A stretch of 64,000 bases of DNA from Paraclostridium bifermentans (GTDB lineage Bacteria; Bacillota; Clostridia; Peptostreptococcales; Peptostreptococcaceae), in NCBI RefSeq assembly GCF_019916025.1, contig NZ_CP079737.1:1984001-2048000 (forward strand), in the 5' to 3' direction. The position numbers and the translations under genes were made by a program. Position 1 is the stretch's first letter, and every line of letters begins with the position of its first letter. The notes under the pieces are model-generated. The model was not told where the DNA came from. It ran no database searches and worked only from the letters and a program-made list of their open reading frames with translations. This document shows, piece by piece, positions 56,161 through 64,000 of the stretch.

Positions 56161-56841
56161 CTATGCATTATATACATCATCTATTATCTTTCCATCAGAC
56201 ACAGTTATAACTCTGTCCGCTTGTTCTGCTACCTTTTCGTCATGTGTTATAAGTATAAGTGTTTGGTTATATTTTTTTGCCGTACATTTAAGTAAATCTA
56301 TAACTTCTTTTGTCGTTTTACTATCTAAGTTACCTGTTGGTTCATCGGCAAGTATTATAGCGGGTTTATTTATAAGAGCTCTTCCTATAGATACCCTTTG
56401 CTGTTGACCTCCTGATAATTCTGAAGGTAAATGATTTCTTCTTTTTTGAAGTCCCAATGTATTTATTATTTCATCTAAATATTTAGAGTCTACTTTTTCA
56501 TTATCTAAAAGAGTTGGAAATGCTATATTTTCCTCAACGTCTAGAACTGGTATTAAGTTGAAAAATTGAAATATAAATCCTATATTTCTTCTTCTAAATA
56601 TACTTAATCTATCATCATCTAGTTTATATATTTCATTATCATTTATAACCACGCTTCCACTACTTGGTCTATCTAATCCTCCCAATAAGTTAAGTAGCGT
56701 TGACTTTCCAGAACCTGATTGACCTACAACTGCTACGAATTCACCTTTATTTATGCTGAAACTTACATTATCTATAGCTTTTACTTTATTTTCACCTTGT
56801 CCATAATATTTTTTTAAATTTCTAACCTCTAAGACTTTCAT
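56161..56841 (-). CDS. ABC transporter ATP-binding protein (MacB/LolD-like)
   Basis: A 226-residue ATPase: GQSGSGKST, FQFFNLIPVLDVEENI, LSGGQQQRVSIGRAL, IILADEPTGNLD, THDEK. It is first in the ABC-permease-regulator-kinase cluster. Close in type to the ATPase at 16853, suggesting a duplicated exporter family. Confidence 0.9.
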   Translation of the reverse strand: MKVLEVRNLKKYYGQGENKVKAIDNVSFSINKGEFVAVVGQSGSGKSTLLNLLGGLDRPSSGSVVINDNEIYKLDDDRLSIFRRRNIGFIFQFFNLIPVLDVEENIAFPTLLDNEKVDSKYLDEIINTLGLQKRRNHLPSELSGGQQQRVSIGRALINKPAIILADEPTGNLDSKTTKEVIDLLKCTAKKYNQTLILITHDEKVAEQADRVITVSDGKIIDDVYNA

Positions 56842-57007
56842 ATATCCAACCTCCGATTTATATATTTATTGATAAATTATGTATTTATTATAAACTTATA
56901 CTTTTTTTAGCTCAATAAACGTACCATTACAATCTCTCATGTTAACTTACAAAAATGTAATTATAACTACACTGTGCTAAATATATTTTCAAATAAAATC
57001 ACATTTA

Positions 57008-57046
57008 AAGAGCCAGTTCCTGATATTTTATCATGAACTGGCTCTT
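57008..57046. terminator. Hairpin downstream of the ProX-like gene
   Basis: AAGAGCCAGTTC/GAACTGGCTCTT stem; the U-tail is short on the minus strand. The 56842-57164 gap holds this hairpin, the ABC promoter region and no gene. Confidence 0.6.
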
Positions 57047-57164
57047 ATAAGATAACCCTTTCAGATTATCTTATTTAATACAAATTGTATGTGTATTTTA
57101 ATGCTATAGACTAAACTTATTTCCCTATTCACATCTTATTATTTTTGTGCACACTTAAATCATC

Positions 57165-57647
57165 TTATATACTAACCTTAACAACTTTATTATCTATATA
57201 ATCTAAAAACTTAATAAAATCATCTCCAGATATATTAAATGTTTCCGTATTTATAGCTGGATGAAAGTTAAGATTTTGACCATCTAGTAAATCATTATCT
57301 ATTATAACTTCTACTACACTATTTGTATCATTTATAATACTAAATGGATTTACACTACCAGGTGTTACCTTCATTAATTCATATAATTTATCTGGTGAAT
57401 CAAATGAAAGCCTACTACTTCCAATTTGTGATTTTATTTCTTTTAAATCTACAGCTTTATCGTGTTTTGATACCACTAAATAATTAAGACTTTTATTAGA
57501 GTTTTTCAAAAATAAGTTTTTACAGTGATGCCCTGGCATGTCCTTTGTAACTGCGTAAAATTCATCAGCTGTAAATACTTCATCATGTTCTAAAATATTA
57601 TATTTTATATCTAGCTCATCTAATTTATTATATATTTCTTTTTTCAT
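57165..57647 (-). CDS. Prolyl-tRNA deacylase-like editing protein (ProX/YbaK family)
   Basis: A 160-residue free-standing INS-like domain: FTADEFYAVTKDMPGHHCKNLFLKN, YLVVSKHDKAVDLK (catalytic-type Lys), VTPGSVNPFSIINDT and NFHPAINTETFNIS. It resembles the ProX subgroup, which hydrolyses misacylated tRNA such as Ala-tRNA-Pro. Single gene with a GGGGGTAA-type ribosome site. Confidence 0.88.
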   Translation of the reverse strand: MKKEIYNKLDELDIKYNILEHDEVFTADEFYAVTKDMPGHHCKNLFLKNSNKSLNYLVVSKHDKAVDLKEIKSQIGSSRLSFDSPDKLYELMKVTPGSVNPFSIINDTNSVVEVIIDNDLLDGQNLNFHPAINTETFNISGDDFIKFLDYIDNKVVKVSI

Positions 57648-57716
57648 AAGTTACCCCCTGCTGCATTTATATAAGTATATTATTACATAAATTTTAGTTT
57701 ATTTAAACTGTCTAAA

Positions 57717-58385
57717 TTAGTAACATTCAGCTGAAATTAAATTCACTTGACAATCTCCTCTTAATGTAGCAATTGCAAAAAACTCTATTGAGTTTAGTCC
57801 ATCATAACTGCAATGTGGATATATAAAATTTAAATTGTTGCTTTGATTACAATCAATTTCATTTTGACTTGTACACATTGATTTTTCATCTATATTTTCT
57901 AATTTTGATGTTCCGCATACATTGTAGTTTGTTAAATCTTTATAACTTGAAATTTTCACTTGCAATCTTAATGTAACCCCAGGTGCTGGATTTTCTTTAG
58001 TTCCATAATTTTTAGGTTCACTAGCAGTTACATTACAGTCCAAGTAATATCCAGGACTTGCAGAAATTGTTTTAGGTGAAACAGTTGCATCTGCTAAATA
58101 ACTTCCCTTTCCGTTAAATGTACCTTTACAACTATATGAGAAGTAAAATATTAGATTAGCTATAATTTCATCATTTTTATTTCTAATATAATATCCAAAC
58201 GGCCCATACTTTCTATCAACAAATCCCTCCATATCCTCCCAAACAGCGTTTTTAGGTAAAACAGATACAGAAACCGATTTAAAATTTACATTAGATTCTA
58301 TATAACTAAATCCCCAATTATCTTTAATTATTTTTGATTCAAATTTTTCACAACAATTTAATCTTTTATCTTCATCTATATTCAA
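57717..58385 (-). CDS. Hypothetical Cys-containing protein, 222 residues
   Basis: Soluble protein without signal peptide, rich in beta-strand sequence and with scattered Cys residues (CCEKF near the N-terminus, DCNV, CTSQ, DCNQ, HCSY, DCQV, ECY at the end). A candidate for a disulfide-linked or spore-associated protein by composition only; I recognise no family. It lies between the ProX-like gene and the microcompartment operon and is separated from the latter by a strong terminator. Confidence 0.55.
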   Translation of the reverse strand: MNIDEDKRLNCCEKFESKIIKDNWGFSYIESNVNFKSVSVSVLPKNAVWEDMEGFVDRKYGPFGYYIRNKNDEIIANLIFYFSYSCKGTFNGKGSYLADATVSPKTISASPGYYLDCNVTASEPKNYGTKENPAPGVTLRLQVKISSYKDLTNYNVCGTSKLENIDEKSMCTSQNEIDCNQSNNLNFIYPHCSYDGLNSIEFFAIATLRGDCQVNLISAECY

Positions 58386-58498
58386 TTAGTATCATTCTCC
58401 TTTATAAATGTAATTAACATAAGGTTTTTTTTAGCCTTATATAGTCAATATATGTTAATTTCTAATCTAAATTGTCAAAATAATTAAATACTAAAACA

Positions 58499-58538
58499 CA
58501 AAAAAATCCTAACTAATTTTTATAGTTAGGATTTTTTA
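58499..58538 (-). terminator. Terminator of the microcompartment operon
   Basis: AAAAAATCCTAACT/AGTTAGGATTTTTT stem directly after the deaminase stop; it marks the 3' end of the operon. Confidence 0.9.
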
Positions 58539-60344
58539 CTAATTAACTATTGAACTTAAAACTTCAAAATTATTTACATCGATTAGTCCTTTATCGGTAA
58601 TTTTCCATTTAGGACTAGTAGATAGAGCTAAGAAGGATAAATGCATAAATGGAGCATGTAAATTTCCACCTAAATCTTTACTTACTACACTTTCTAGTAA
58701 ATCTATTTTTTCACTTACTTCACTACCTGTAAGTTCATCTGTAATAAGTCCTCCTACATTTAATCTTAGTTCTTCTAATACTCGACCATTATTAACAACA
58801 GCAATACCTCCGCCCATTTCTATTACCTTATTAACTGCGACTACCATATCTTTTATATTAGTTCCAACAACAGTTATATTGTGAGTATCATGAGCTATAC
58901 TTTCTGCAAATGCACCCTTTTTAAGTCCAAAACCATTAACAAAAGCTTTACCTATATTATTATTTCTCCCATATCTTTCAATACACGCAATATGTAAAAT
59001 ATCATTAGTTATATCTGCTTCTATTACATTATTTCTAGTTTTCAATTTAACTTCCATACACTCAGTCAAATTTTGATCAGGTATCGCTTTTATACATCTC
59101 GCAACAACTTCTCTTTCATTACTTATAATTTCTATATCTTTTTCATTTATTTTACCTATTTTAATAGAATTTTTTACACTATTAGGATAAGTATATTTAG
59201 GCAAGTCTATCAATAGTTTTTTATTAGAAGCTACAAGCTTTCCTTCTATAAAAACCGCTTCTATATCCATATCATTCAAATCATTTATTATTGCAATATC
59301 AGCAACTTTTGATGGAGCTAGTACACCTCTATCCTCTAAGTTAAAGTAAGTTGCAGAATTTATTGTCGCCATTTGTATAGCTTCAACAGGACTTACACCT
59401 TCTCTTATAGTTCTTTTTATTATTTCATTCATATGCCCTAATTCTTGTAAATCTTTTGCCACCATATCATCTGTAGCTAATATACATCTTCTTGAATCCA
59501 AATGTTCTTCTGTTATTGCTTTTATACATTCCCCCATATTCTTTTGAGTTGATCCCTCTCTCATGAATACGTAAACACCTTGTCTTAACTTTTCTATACA
59601 TTCAGATTTAGTAGTTGTTTCATGGCAAGAACATTTTCCACCAGTACACACTATATGTGCAGCAAGTTCATTCGAGAACAATTCTGGAGCATTACCATCT
59701 ACTATTTTCCCTATACTTTTAGCATAAGTAGTCGATGCTAATAAGTCTGTTATTATTTCTGGAGTATTGTTGTATACATGTTTTGCATTGCTAAATCCTT
59801 GAAGTTCTCCTATACCTATTATATTTTTATAGTTTAGCAAATCTTCCATATCTTTAGAACTAACATCAACTCCTGCTGTTTCAAGGCTAGGGCAATCTGG
59901 AGTTAACGCAGGAACTACAAATCTTACATAGTTTGGAACAAAACTTGCTTCATCTGCCATAGCTTTCATTCCAACAGTACCTAAGGCATTTCCTATTTCA
60001 TGAGGGTCTGCTATCAAAGTTGTAGTACCTGATGGTATAGAAAGCCTAGAAAACTCAGTAACTGTTAGCATGCTACTTTCAAAATGCATATGAGAATCTA
60101 TAAATCCAGGAGATAAATATTTACCACGAACATCTACTACTATAGTGTTTTCACCTATTAATTTATCACAATCACCTACCATTAATATATGCTTTCCTTT
60201 TATAGCTATATCTCCTGTATATATTTCTTTTGTCAGTACATTTACAATGTTCCCACCATACAGAACAATATCTGCATGGTGTTTATAACTCATAAGTGTA
60301 TCTATTAACTCCTTATACTCCATTGCTTGTTTTATATATTTCAA
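58539..60344 (-). CDS. Adenine-deaminase-like amidohydrolase, last gene of microcompartment operon
   Basis: A 601-residue two-domain amidohydrolase of the Ade family. Metal-ligand motifs: DSHMHFESS (His85/His87), IGELQGF (Glu180), CHETTT (His241) and LATDDM (Asp292). The C-terminal Ade domain (NITVVGTN, APFMHLSFLALST) is complete. At the position where adenine deaminases have GHAP, this protein has GNAP (Asn218), so a normal metal ligand is missing and the substrate may differ. Start at TTG 60344, seven bases after GGGAGG; it lies 2 bp after the BMC-P stop. It may be cargo converting an amino-purine or amino-imidazole to a keto form with ammonia release. Confidence 0.8.
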   Translation of the reverse strand: MKYIKQAMEYKELIDTLMSYKHHADIVLYGGNIVNVLTKEIYTGDIAIKGKHILMVGDCDKLIGENTIVVDVRGKYLSPGFIDSHMHFESSMLTVTEFSRLSIPSGTTTLIADPHEIGNALGTVGMKAMADEASFVPNYVRFVVPALTPDCPSLETAGVDVSSKDMEDLLNYKNIIGIGELQGFSNAKHVYNNTPEIITDLLASTTYAKSIGKIVDGNAPELFSNELAAHIVCTGGKCSCHETTTKSECIEKLRQGVYVFMREGSTQKNMGECIKAITEEHLDSRRCILATDDMVAKDLQELGHMNEIIKRTIREGVSPVEAIQMATINSATYFNLEDRGVLAPSKVADIAIINDLNDMDIEAVFIEGKLVASNKKLLIDLPKYTYPNSVKNSIKIGKINEKDIEIISNEREVVARCIKAIPDQNLTECMEVKLKTRNNVIEADITNDILHIACIERYGRNNNIGKAFVNGFGLKKGAFAESIAHDTHNITVVGTNIKDMVVAVNKVIEMGGGIAVVNNGRVLEELRLNVGGLITDELTGSEVSEKIDLLESVVSKDLGGNLHAPFMHLSFLALSTSPKWKITDKGLIDVNNFEVLSSIVN

Positions 60345-60346
60345 TT

Positions 60347-60619
60347 TTAATCCTCCCAAACATCTATATTATCCACTATGCCTATAATAGCTGCATTTAT
60401 CGATGATTGTAATTTTTTTGTTGCATTTCTAGCAGCTGTACCTTCTGTATATATTACAAGTTCTCCAATTCCAGCTCCTACTGTGTCTACAGCTATTAGT
60501 GGTTTTCCATCTATTTCATTTTTTAAGTTCAATGGCTGAGTTATCATTAATTTACTTCCTACCAATGAATCATCTTTTTTAGTCGCAACTACAGTTCCTA
60601 TAACTTTCCCTATTTGCAT
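60347..60619 (-). CDS. BMC-P shell vertex protein (EutN/CcmL family)
   Basis: A 90-residue pentameric shell protein: MQIGKVIGTVVATKKDDSLVGSKLMI, PLIAVDTVGAGIGELVIYTEGTAARNA and AIIGIVDNIDV are classic for EutN/CcmL/PduN. Pentamers cap the vertices of the icosahedral shell. It overlaps neither neighbour and is 2 bp from both, in a tight operon. Its presence indicates that a closed compartment can form. Confidence 0.93.
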   Translation of the reverse strand: MQIGKVIGTVVATKKDDSLVGSKLMITQPLNLKNEIDGKPLIAVDTVGAGIGELVIYTEGTAARNATKKLQSSINAAIIGIVDNIDVWED

Positions 60620-60621
60620 TT

Positions 60622-61014
60622 TTATCCCCCTATTTCAATTTTTATTTTCTTTTGTTTTATATAATCTTTTGCCATTGGAGTTATTATAGTATTCTTTGAT
60701 ATGCTTATACGGTCTTCATTTAAGTTCATAATATCATTTAATGTTATTACTTCCTTACTTGCTTCATCGTTTTTATTTTCATGATCAATTGTTTCATTTT
60801 TATAGTTAGTATGATTGTTATTTAAGAGATCAAGAATTTCTTTTATATTCCTGTGATTTGTAGGTATCATTACATATGAATTGTCGTCTATAGAATTAAA
60901 TTTATTATTTGATATAAGAGTTTTACAATTACTAGATTCTTTTTTGTTATCTTTTTTTATATTTTTACTTATTTTGTTCAATATATTTTTTGTAAAATCA
61001 ATTTTTTCTTTCAT
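60622..61014 (-). CDS. Lys/Asn-rich microcompartment-operon protein with C-terminal TPMAKDYIKQKKI motif
   Basis: A 130-residue, mostly disordered basic protein (Lys, Asn, Asp rich through ~residue 85). The C-terminal ~45 residues are more ordered (ITLNDIMNLNEDRISISKN then IITPMAKDYIKQKKIKIEI). The TPxAxDYIxxxxI pattern resembles the short segments in EutQ, EutT and similar microcompartment proteins, where it precedes the enzyme core. No enzymatic domain is present, so a scaffold or shell-binding role is suspected. It is located between shell genes. Confidence 0.6.
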   Translation of the reverse strand: MKEKIDFTKNILNKISKNIKKDNKKESSNCKTLISNNKFNSIDDNSYVMIPTNHRNIKEILDLLNNNHTNYKNETIDHENKNDEASKEVITLNDIMNLNEDRISISKNTIITPMAKDYIKQKKIKIEIGG

Positions 61015-61018
61015 CTAT

Positions 61019-61294
61019 TTAATCTCTGCTTAAAATTACTCTTTCAACTTCTGAGTGTGGTCTTGGAATAACATGTACTGAGTGAAGTTCACCTACATTT
61101 CTTGCTGCTTCTGCTCCAGCATCTACAGCAGCTTTAACTGCACCTACATCTCCACTTACCATAACAGTTACTAATCCAAATCCTATTTTTTCATATCCCA
61201 TTAAAGTTACATTAGCTGATTTAACCATAGCATCTGCAGCTTCTACTGCACCTACCAAACCTTTAGTTTCTATCATTCCTAGCGCTTGCCCCAT
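61019..61294 (-). CDS. BMC-H shell protein
   Basis: A 91-residue hexameric shell protein: [53 protein letters not shown] and [11 protein letters not shown]. The pore loop reads IGFG, where many have IGSG. It is 4 bp upstream of the Lys/Asn-rich gene. Typical major facet protein, closest in pattern to PduA/EutM. Confidence 0.94.
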   Translation of the reverse strand: MGQALGMIETKGLVGAVEAADAMVKSANVTLMGYEKIGFGLVTVMVSGDVGAVKAAVDAGAEAARNVGELHSVHVIPRPHSEVERVILSRD

Positions 61295-61312
61295 AATAAA
61301 TTCCTCCCGTTA

Positions 61313-61663
61313 TCAATTATTTTCTTTGCTTTTATTTTCTATTACTTTTTTATTAATATTTTTTACTTTAAGATTTTTTTCAAATTCTTTAATCAAAACA
61401 TCAATTTCTTCATGAGGTCTTGCTATTGTTTTACTTGAAACAATTTTCCCAACTTTGTTTCCTGCCTCAACACCAGCGTCGATAGCGGCATTTACTGCTG
61501 CAACCTCCCCAGCTATATGTATGGTTACACTAACCGCTTTTTCAACACCTATTACTTTATCATATCCTACTAGTGTAATATCCGCTGCTTTGCTTGCAGC
61601 ATCAAGAGCTGCTATCGCTGTAGTAAGTCCTACAGCTTCAATCATCCCTAGGGCTTTTCTCAT
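61313..61663 (-). CDS. BMC-H shell protein with basic C-terminal extension
   Basis: A 116-residue BMC-domain protein: ALGMIEAVGLTTAIAALDAASKAADITL, then a pore region VIGVEKAVSVTIHIAGEVAAVNAAID with a short insert and no GSG, and IARPHEEIDVL. The last ~30 residues (KEFEKNLKVKNINKKV...) are Lys-rich and extra to the fold; such tails can project to one shell side. Start ATG follows GGGGGATAA. Confidence 0.92.
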   Translation of the reverse strand: MRKALGMIEAVGLTTAIAALDAASKAADITLVGYDKVIGVEKAVSVTIHIAGEVAAVNAAIDAGVEAGNKVGKIVSSKTIARPHEEIDVLIKEFEKNLKVKNINKKVIENKSKENN

Positions 61664-61674
61664 ATTATCCCCCC

Positions 61675-61986
61675 TTATTTAGCTAAATCTTTTAAACTAA
61701 TCATATTTTTACATTTATTATTTGTATTTATATTTTTATCTACAACTATATTGTGATTCAAATCTTTTAATGATTTAAATTTCATTTCTTTATTTATATG
61801 CTTCTCATTATTAAGATTATTTAAATTATTTTTTTTACTATTTTTGTATAATATACTTTTTAAAATTTCAACTTCTTTACAATTTATATTTTCAATTTTT
61901 TTATTTTCTTCTTTTTTACATGTTTTTTTATTAAGTGCTTTATTTGATATATTCTTCATAACAGCTTTTGTCAATAAATCTGCCAC
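61675..61986 (-). CDS. Lys/Asn-rich microcompartment-operon protein, possible cargo or linker
   Basis: A 103-residue basic, low-complexity protein. The N-terminus MADLLTKAVMKNISNKAL can form an amphipathic helix like an encapsulation peptide; SLKDL occurs twice (~residues 71 and 97). It starts at GTG after GGTGGTGG. It lies between two shell genes. No family recognised; a shell-binding linker is an inference. Confidence 0.55.
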   Translation of the reverse strand: MADLLTKAVMKNISNKALNKKTCKKEENKKIENINCKEVEILKSILYKNSKKNNLNNLNNEKHINKEMKFKSLKDLNHNIVVDKNINTNNKCKNMISLKDLAK

Positions 61987-61997
61987 TTAACCACCAC

Positions 61998-62258
61998 CTA
62001 TAAAATTTTACTTACTTCATCATGAGGTCTAGCTATTACATTAGTGGATATTATTTCCGCTAATCTTCCTGCACTTTCTTCTCCATTTTCAACAGCTGCT
62101 TTAACAGCTGCTACATCTCCTTTTATAATTGCTGCAACTATTCCTGATCCCACCAAATCTATGTCAACTAACTCTACATCTGCTGATTTTAACATCGTGT
62201 CCGCAGCTTGAATTGCACCTATTAAGCTTTTTACTTCTACTATTCCTAGTGCTTTCAA
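61998..62258 (-). CDS. BMC-H shell protein
   Basis: An 86-residue hexamer-forming shell protein: ALGIVEVKSLIGAIQAADTMLKSADVEL, VGSGIVAAIIKGDVAAVKAAVENG and NVIARPHDEV. Canonical size with the GSG pore. First shell gene after the decarboxylase (27 bp gap). Confidence 0.94.
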   Translation of the reverse strand: MKALGIVEVKSLIGAIQAADTMLKSADVELVDIDLVGSGIVAAIIKGDVAAVKAAVENGEESAGRLAEIISTNVIARPHDEVSKIL

Positions 62259-62285
62259 TCATACTCACCCCTTTAACATAAGAAG

Positions 62286-63626
62286 TTAAAAATAATCATC
62301 TATGTTTATATTTTCATAACCTGGTATTATAGCTCTATTAAACAATTCATTGTCCAAAGGCTTCGTTGCATCAATCCCCATTTTATCGCTAAGGCCTTTA
62401 TTTACATGAGAGGCTTCTAATGGACTTCCAAGTGCATTAGGTATTATAATTACATCCTCACTTGCTTGCACTCTTGAAGCTATTGCAAATTCCACATCTT
62501 TATAGCTGTATATATCTACATCATTATCAACTATAACCACATGTTTTAAGTCTTTACTACTTCCAAGCGCTGTCAATATAGAACTTTTTCCATCTCCTTC
62601 ATTTTTCTTGTTTATCTTTACAACTGCATGAAGTCTACATCCTCCACCTACCGTTACATTGATATCTATTACATCCACTATATTTTTTAAAGCACTATAT
62701 ATTTCAACCTCTCTTATAAGACCATTTGATAAATGTTCTTCTCTTGAAGGAAATGCATGTTGAAAAATCGGATTATCTCTATGCATTATAGCTTTAACGT
62801 CTATAGTTGGATGATTTGATACTTCACCATAATATCCCATAAGTTCCCCGAAAGGACCTTCTTTTATTTTTTTATTTGGATCTAAATACCCCTCGATTAC
62901 AATTTCACAAAATGCTGGAACTAATATATCTACCCTACTACATTTTATAACTTCAAGTGGTTCATTTTTTAAAGCACTATAAACCTCATACTTATCTAGC
63001 CCATATTTTGAAGAACTAATTTGAGATGCTATCAAAAATTCTGCATCATATCCTAAAACTATTGCACACTCTAGCTTTTCATTATTTAATTCAGCTTTTT
63101 TAATTATATTATTCAAATGAGGAGAAGCTCCAGATACTAAAGCACTTATATTATCTTTATCATTTATTTGGAATCTTCTAACTGCCATATGTGTATCATT
63201 AGTTTCTGTATCTTTTATTATTAGCATCCCTGCTGTTATAAAATTTGATGAATCTTTTTCATGAGATGTAGGAATCGGAAATAATTTATTTATATCTATA
63301 TTTTTAGTTATAATATTTTGAGCAATAGGTCCACTTTTAACTTCTTTATAAGATTTTGGATTTGCTATAGCATCCATAAATTTATAAATTCTATTTTCTT
63401 CATTTACATCCATTAAATCATTAAATATTTTTCTATTTCCGTATACTCCACCAACTAAATCTATATCATAATTTTTTATATTCTTAAAAACTATAGGTAC
63501 TTCATTATCAAAATACCTAAGTACAGCTCCTAATTCAAATTCTTTATCAACTCTCTTTTTACAAGTTTTTAGATATCCTGATTTTTCTAATTTATCTAAA
63601 GTAAATCTAAGCATTTGACTCTCCAC
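62286..63626 (-). CDS. UbiD-family prenylated-FMN decarboxylase in microcompartment operon
   Basis: A 446-residue UbiD-type (de)carboxylase. Features: prFMN-contact region AVRRFQI (R150/R151), EIVIEGYLDP (~241-250) and the catalytic EGPFGE (Glu256, Glu261). NFITAGMLI and FPSREEH are further family marks. The enzyme needs prenylated FMN from a UbiX partner, whose gene is directly upstream with 1 bp gap. The substrate is an unsaturated or heteroaromatic carboxylic acid; with the deaminase, an imidazole carboxylate from purine breakdown is a candidate. Cargo status is inferred from operon position. Confidence 0.88.
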   Translation of the reverse strand: MESQMLRFTLDKLEKSGYLKTCKKRVDKEFELGAVLRYFDNEVPIVFKNIKNYDIDLVGGVYGNRKIFNDLMDVNEENRIYKFMDAIANPKSYKEVKSGPIAQNIITKNIDINKLFPIPTSHEKDSSNFITAGMLIIKDTETNDTHMAVRRFQINDKDNISALVSGASPHLNNIIKKAELNNEKLECAIVLGYDAEFLIASQISSSKYGLDKYEVYSALKNEPLEVIKCSRVDILVPAFCEIVIEGYLDPNKKIKEGPFGELMGYYGEVSNHPTIDVKAIMHRDNPIFQHAFPSREEHLSNGLIREVEIYSALKNIVDVIDINVTVGGGCRLHAVVKINKKNEGDGKSSILTALGSSKDLKHVVIVDNDVDIYSYKDVEFAIASRVQASEDVIIIPNALGSPLEASHVNKGLSDKMGIDATKPLDNELFNRAIIPGYENINIDDYF

Positions 63627-63627
63627 A

Positions 63628-64000
63628 TTATTCCCCCCATCTCTTAAGTAAATTATGTTCTATATCAAATTGATCTAGACACCTTCCTATAATAGATGAA
63701 ACAATATCACTTATATCCTGAGGATGATTATAAAATCCTGGAGTAGGAGGCATAATAGTAACCCCTATATTAGAAAGCTTTAGCATATTCTCAAGATGAA
63801 TAGAACTTAAAGGAGTTTCTCTCGGAAGTAATACTAATTTTCTTCTATCTTTAATGCATACATCAGCGCATCTAGTTAATAAAGATTCGCTAAATCCATG
63901 AGCAACTGAAGCCAATGTCTTCATAGAACACGGAACAATTATCATACCATCTGTTTTAAATGATCCACTCGCTATCGGCGCTGCTAAATCATAATTTTCA
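63628..64000 (-). CDS. UbiX-like flavin prenyltransferase, 5' part outside window
   Basis: The frame is open to base 64000 with no start, so the N-terminus lies beyond the window; an internal Met at 63945 is not the start. Visible residues include [59 protein letters not shown] and [12 protein letters not shown], all UbiX landmarks. UbiX joins dimethylallyl phosphate to FMN to give prenyl-FMN for the UbiD enzyme encoded next, so the two form a functional pair. Confidence 0.9.
   Translation of the reverse strand, partial: ENYDLAAPIASGSFKTDGMIIVPCSMKTLASVAHGFSESLLTRCADVCIKDRRKLVLLPRETPLSSIHLENMLKLSNIGVTIMPPTPGFYNHPQDISDIVSSIIGRCLDQFDIEHNLLKRWGE

Noticed and set aside
61019-62258. The shell genes as an ethanolamine (eut) or propanediol (pdu) operon
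   Set aside because: No ammonia lyase, diol dehydratase, cobalamin enzyme or aldehyde dehydrogenase gene is present in the visible part.

Overview
The window is AT-rich (roughly 28-30 % GC by eye) and packed with short-spaced operons, strong purine-rich ribosome binding sites and U-tailed terminators. Protein types such as a CD3324-family regulator, a DbpA/YxiN helicase, many FtsX-type exporters and GHKL/LytTR two-component systems, plus a T-box leader, point to a Gram-positive Clostridia member, probably Peptostreptococcaceae or a close Clostridium. No rRNA, tRNA, CRISPR array, phage or insertion sequence was seen.

Layout. 1-7.9 kb: end of a surface-polysaccharide cluster with glycosyltransferases, a pyruvyl transferase and a three-gene route to a UDP-N-acetyl-6-deoxy-L-hexosamine. 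7.9-22.6 kb: two paralogous sensory islands, each with a LytTR regulator and GHKL kinase beside ABC exporter genes, separated by an ABC-F ATPase and a CD3324-type regulator with an unusual leader. In both islands a matching cis-module (21-bp-period direct repeat, promoter, hairpin, second repeat) lies between the kinase gene and the next operon. 22.6-31.2 kb: nitroreductase, T-box-controlled M20 amidohydrolase, creatininase-family enzyme, BBE-type flavin oxidase, MarR/MATE pair and an esterase. 31.3-37.9 kb: GH3 beta-glycosidase, a fused AraC-GH39 protein and a YitT protein. 37.9-43 kb: TetR-controlled ABC exporter and GlpT. 43-51.4 kb: TIM-barrel protein, DEAD-box helicase, glycosyltransferase paralogue and a ribose operon (fsa, rbsD, rbsK, a GlpF-like channel) with its LacI regulator. 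51.6-56.8 kb: ABC exporter with an OmpR/HisKA two-component system. 57-58.4 kb: ProX-like tRNA deacylase and an unknown protein.

58.5-64 kb (running off the right edge): a bacterial microcompartment operon. In transcription order it encodes a UbiX-like flavin prenyltransferase (partial), a UbiD-type decarboxylase, three BMC-H shell proteins, two Lys/Asn-rich proteins of unknown function, a BMC-P vertex protein and an adenine-deaminase-like amidohydrolase. No aldehyde dehydrogenase or other classical metabolosome enzyme is visible. A prFMN decarboxylase plus a purine-type deaminase inside a shell is the most novel-looking system here. My working hypothesis is a compartment for fermentative degradation of a purine or related heterocycle (decarboxylation, then deamination); this is inference.

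Across the window, exporters and transporters usually sit beside a dedicated regulator (LytTR, OmpR, TetR, MarR, LacI), often with a recognisable operator.
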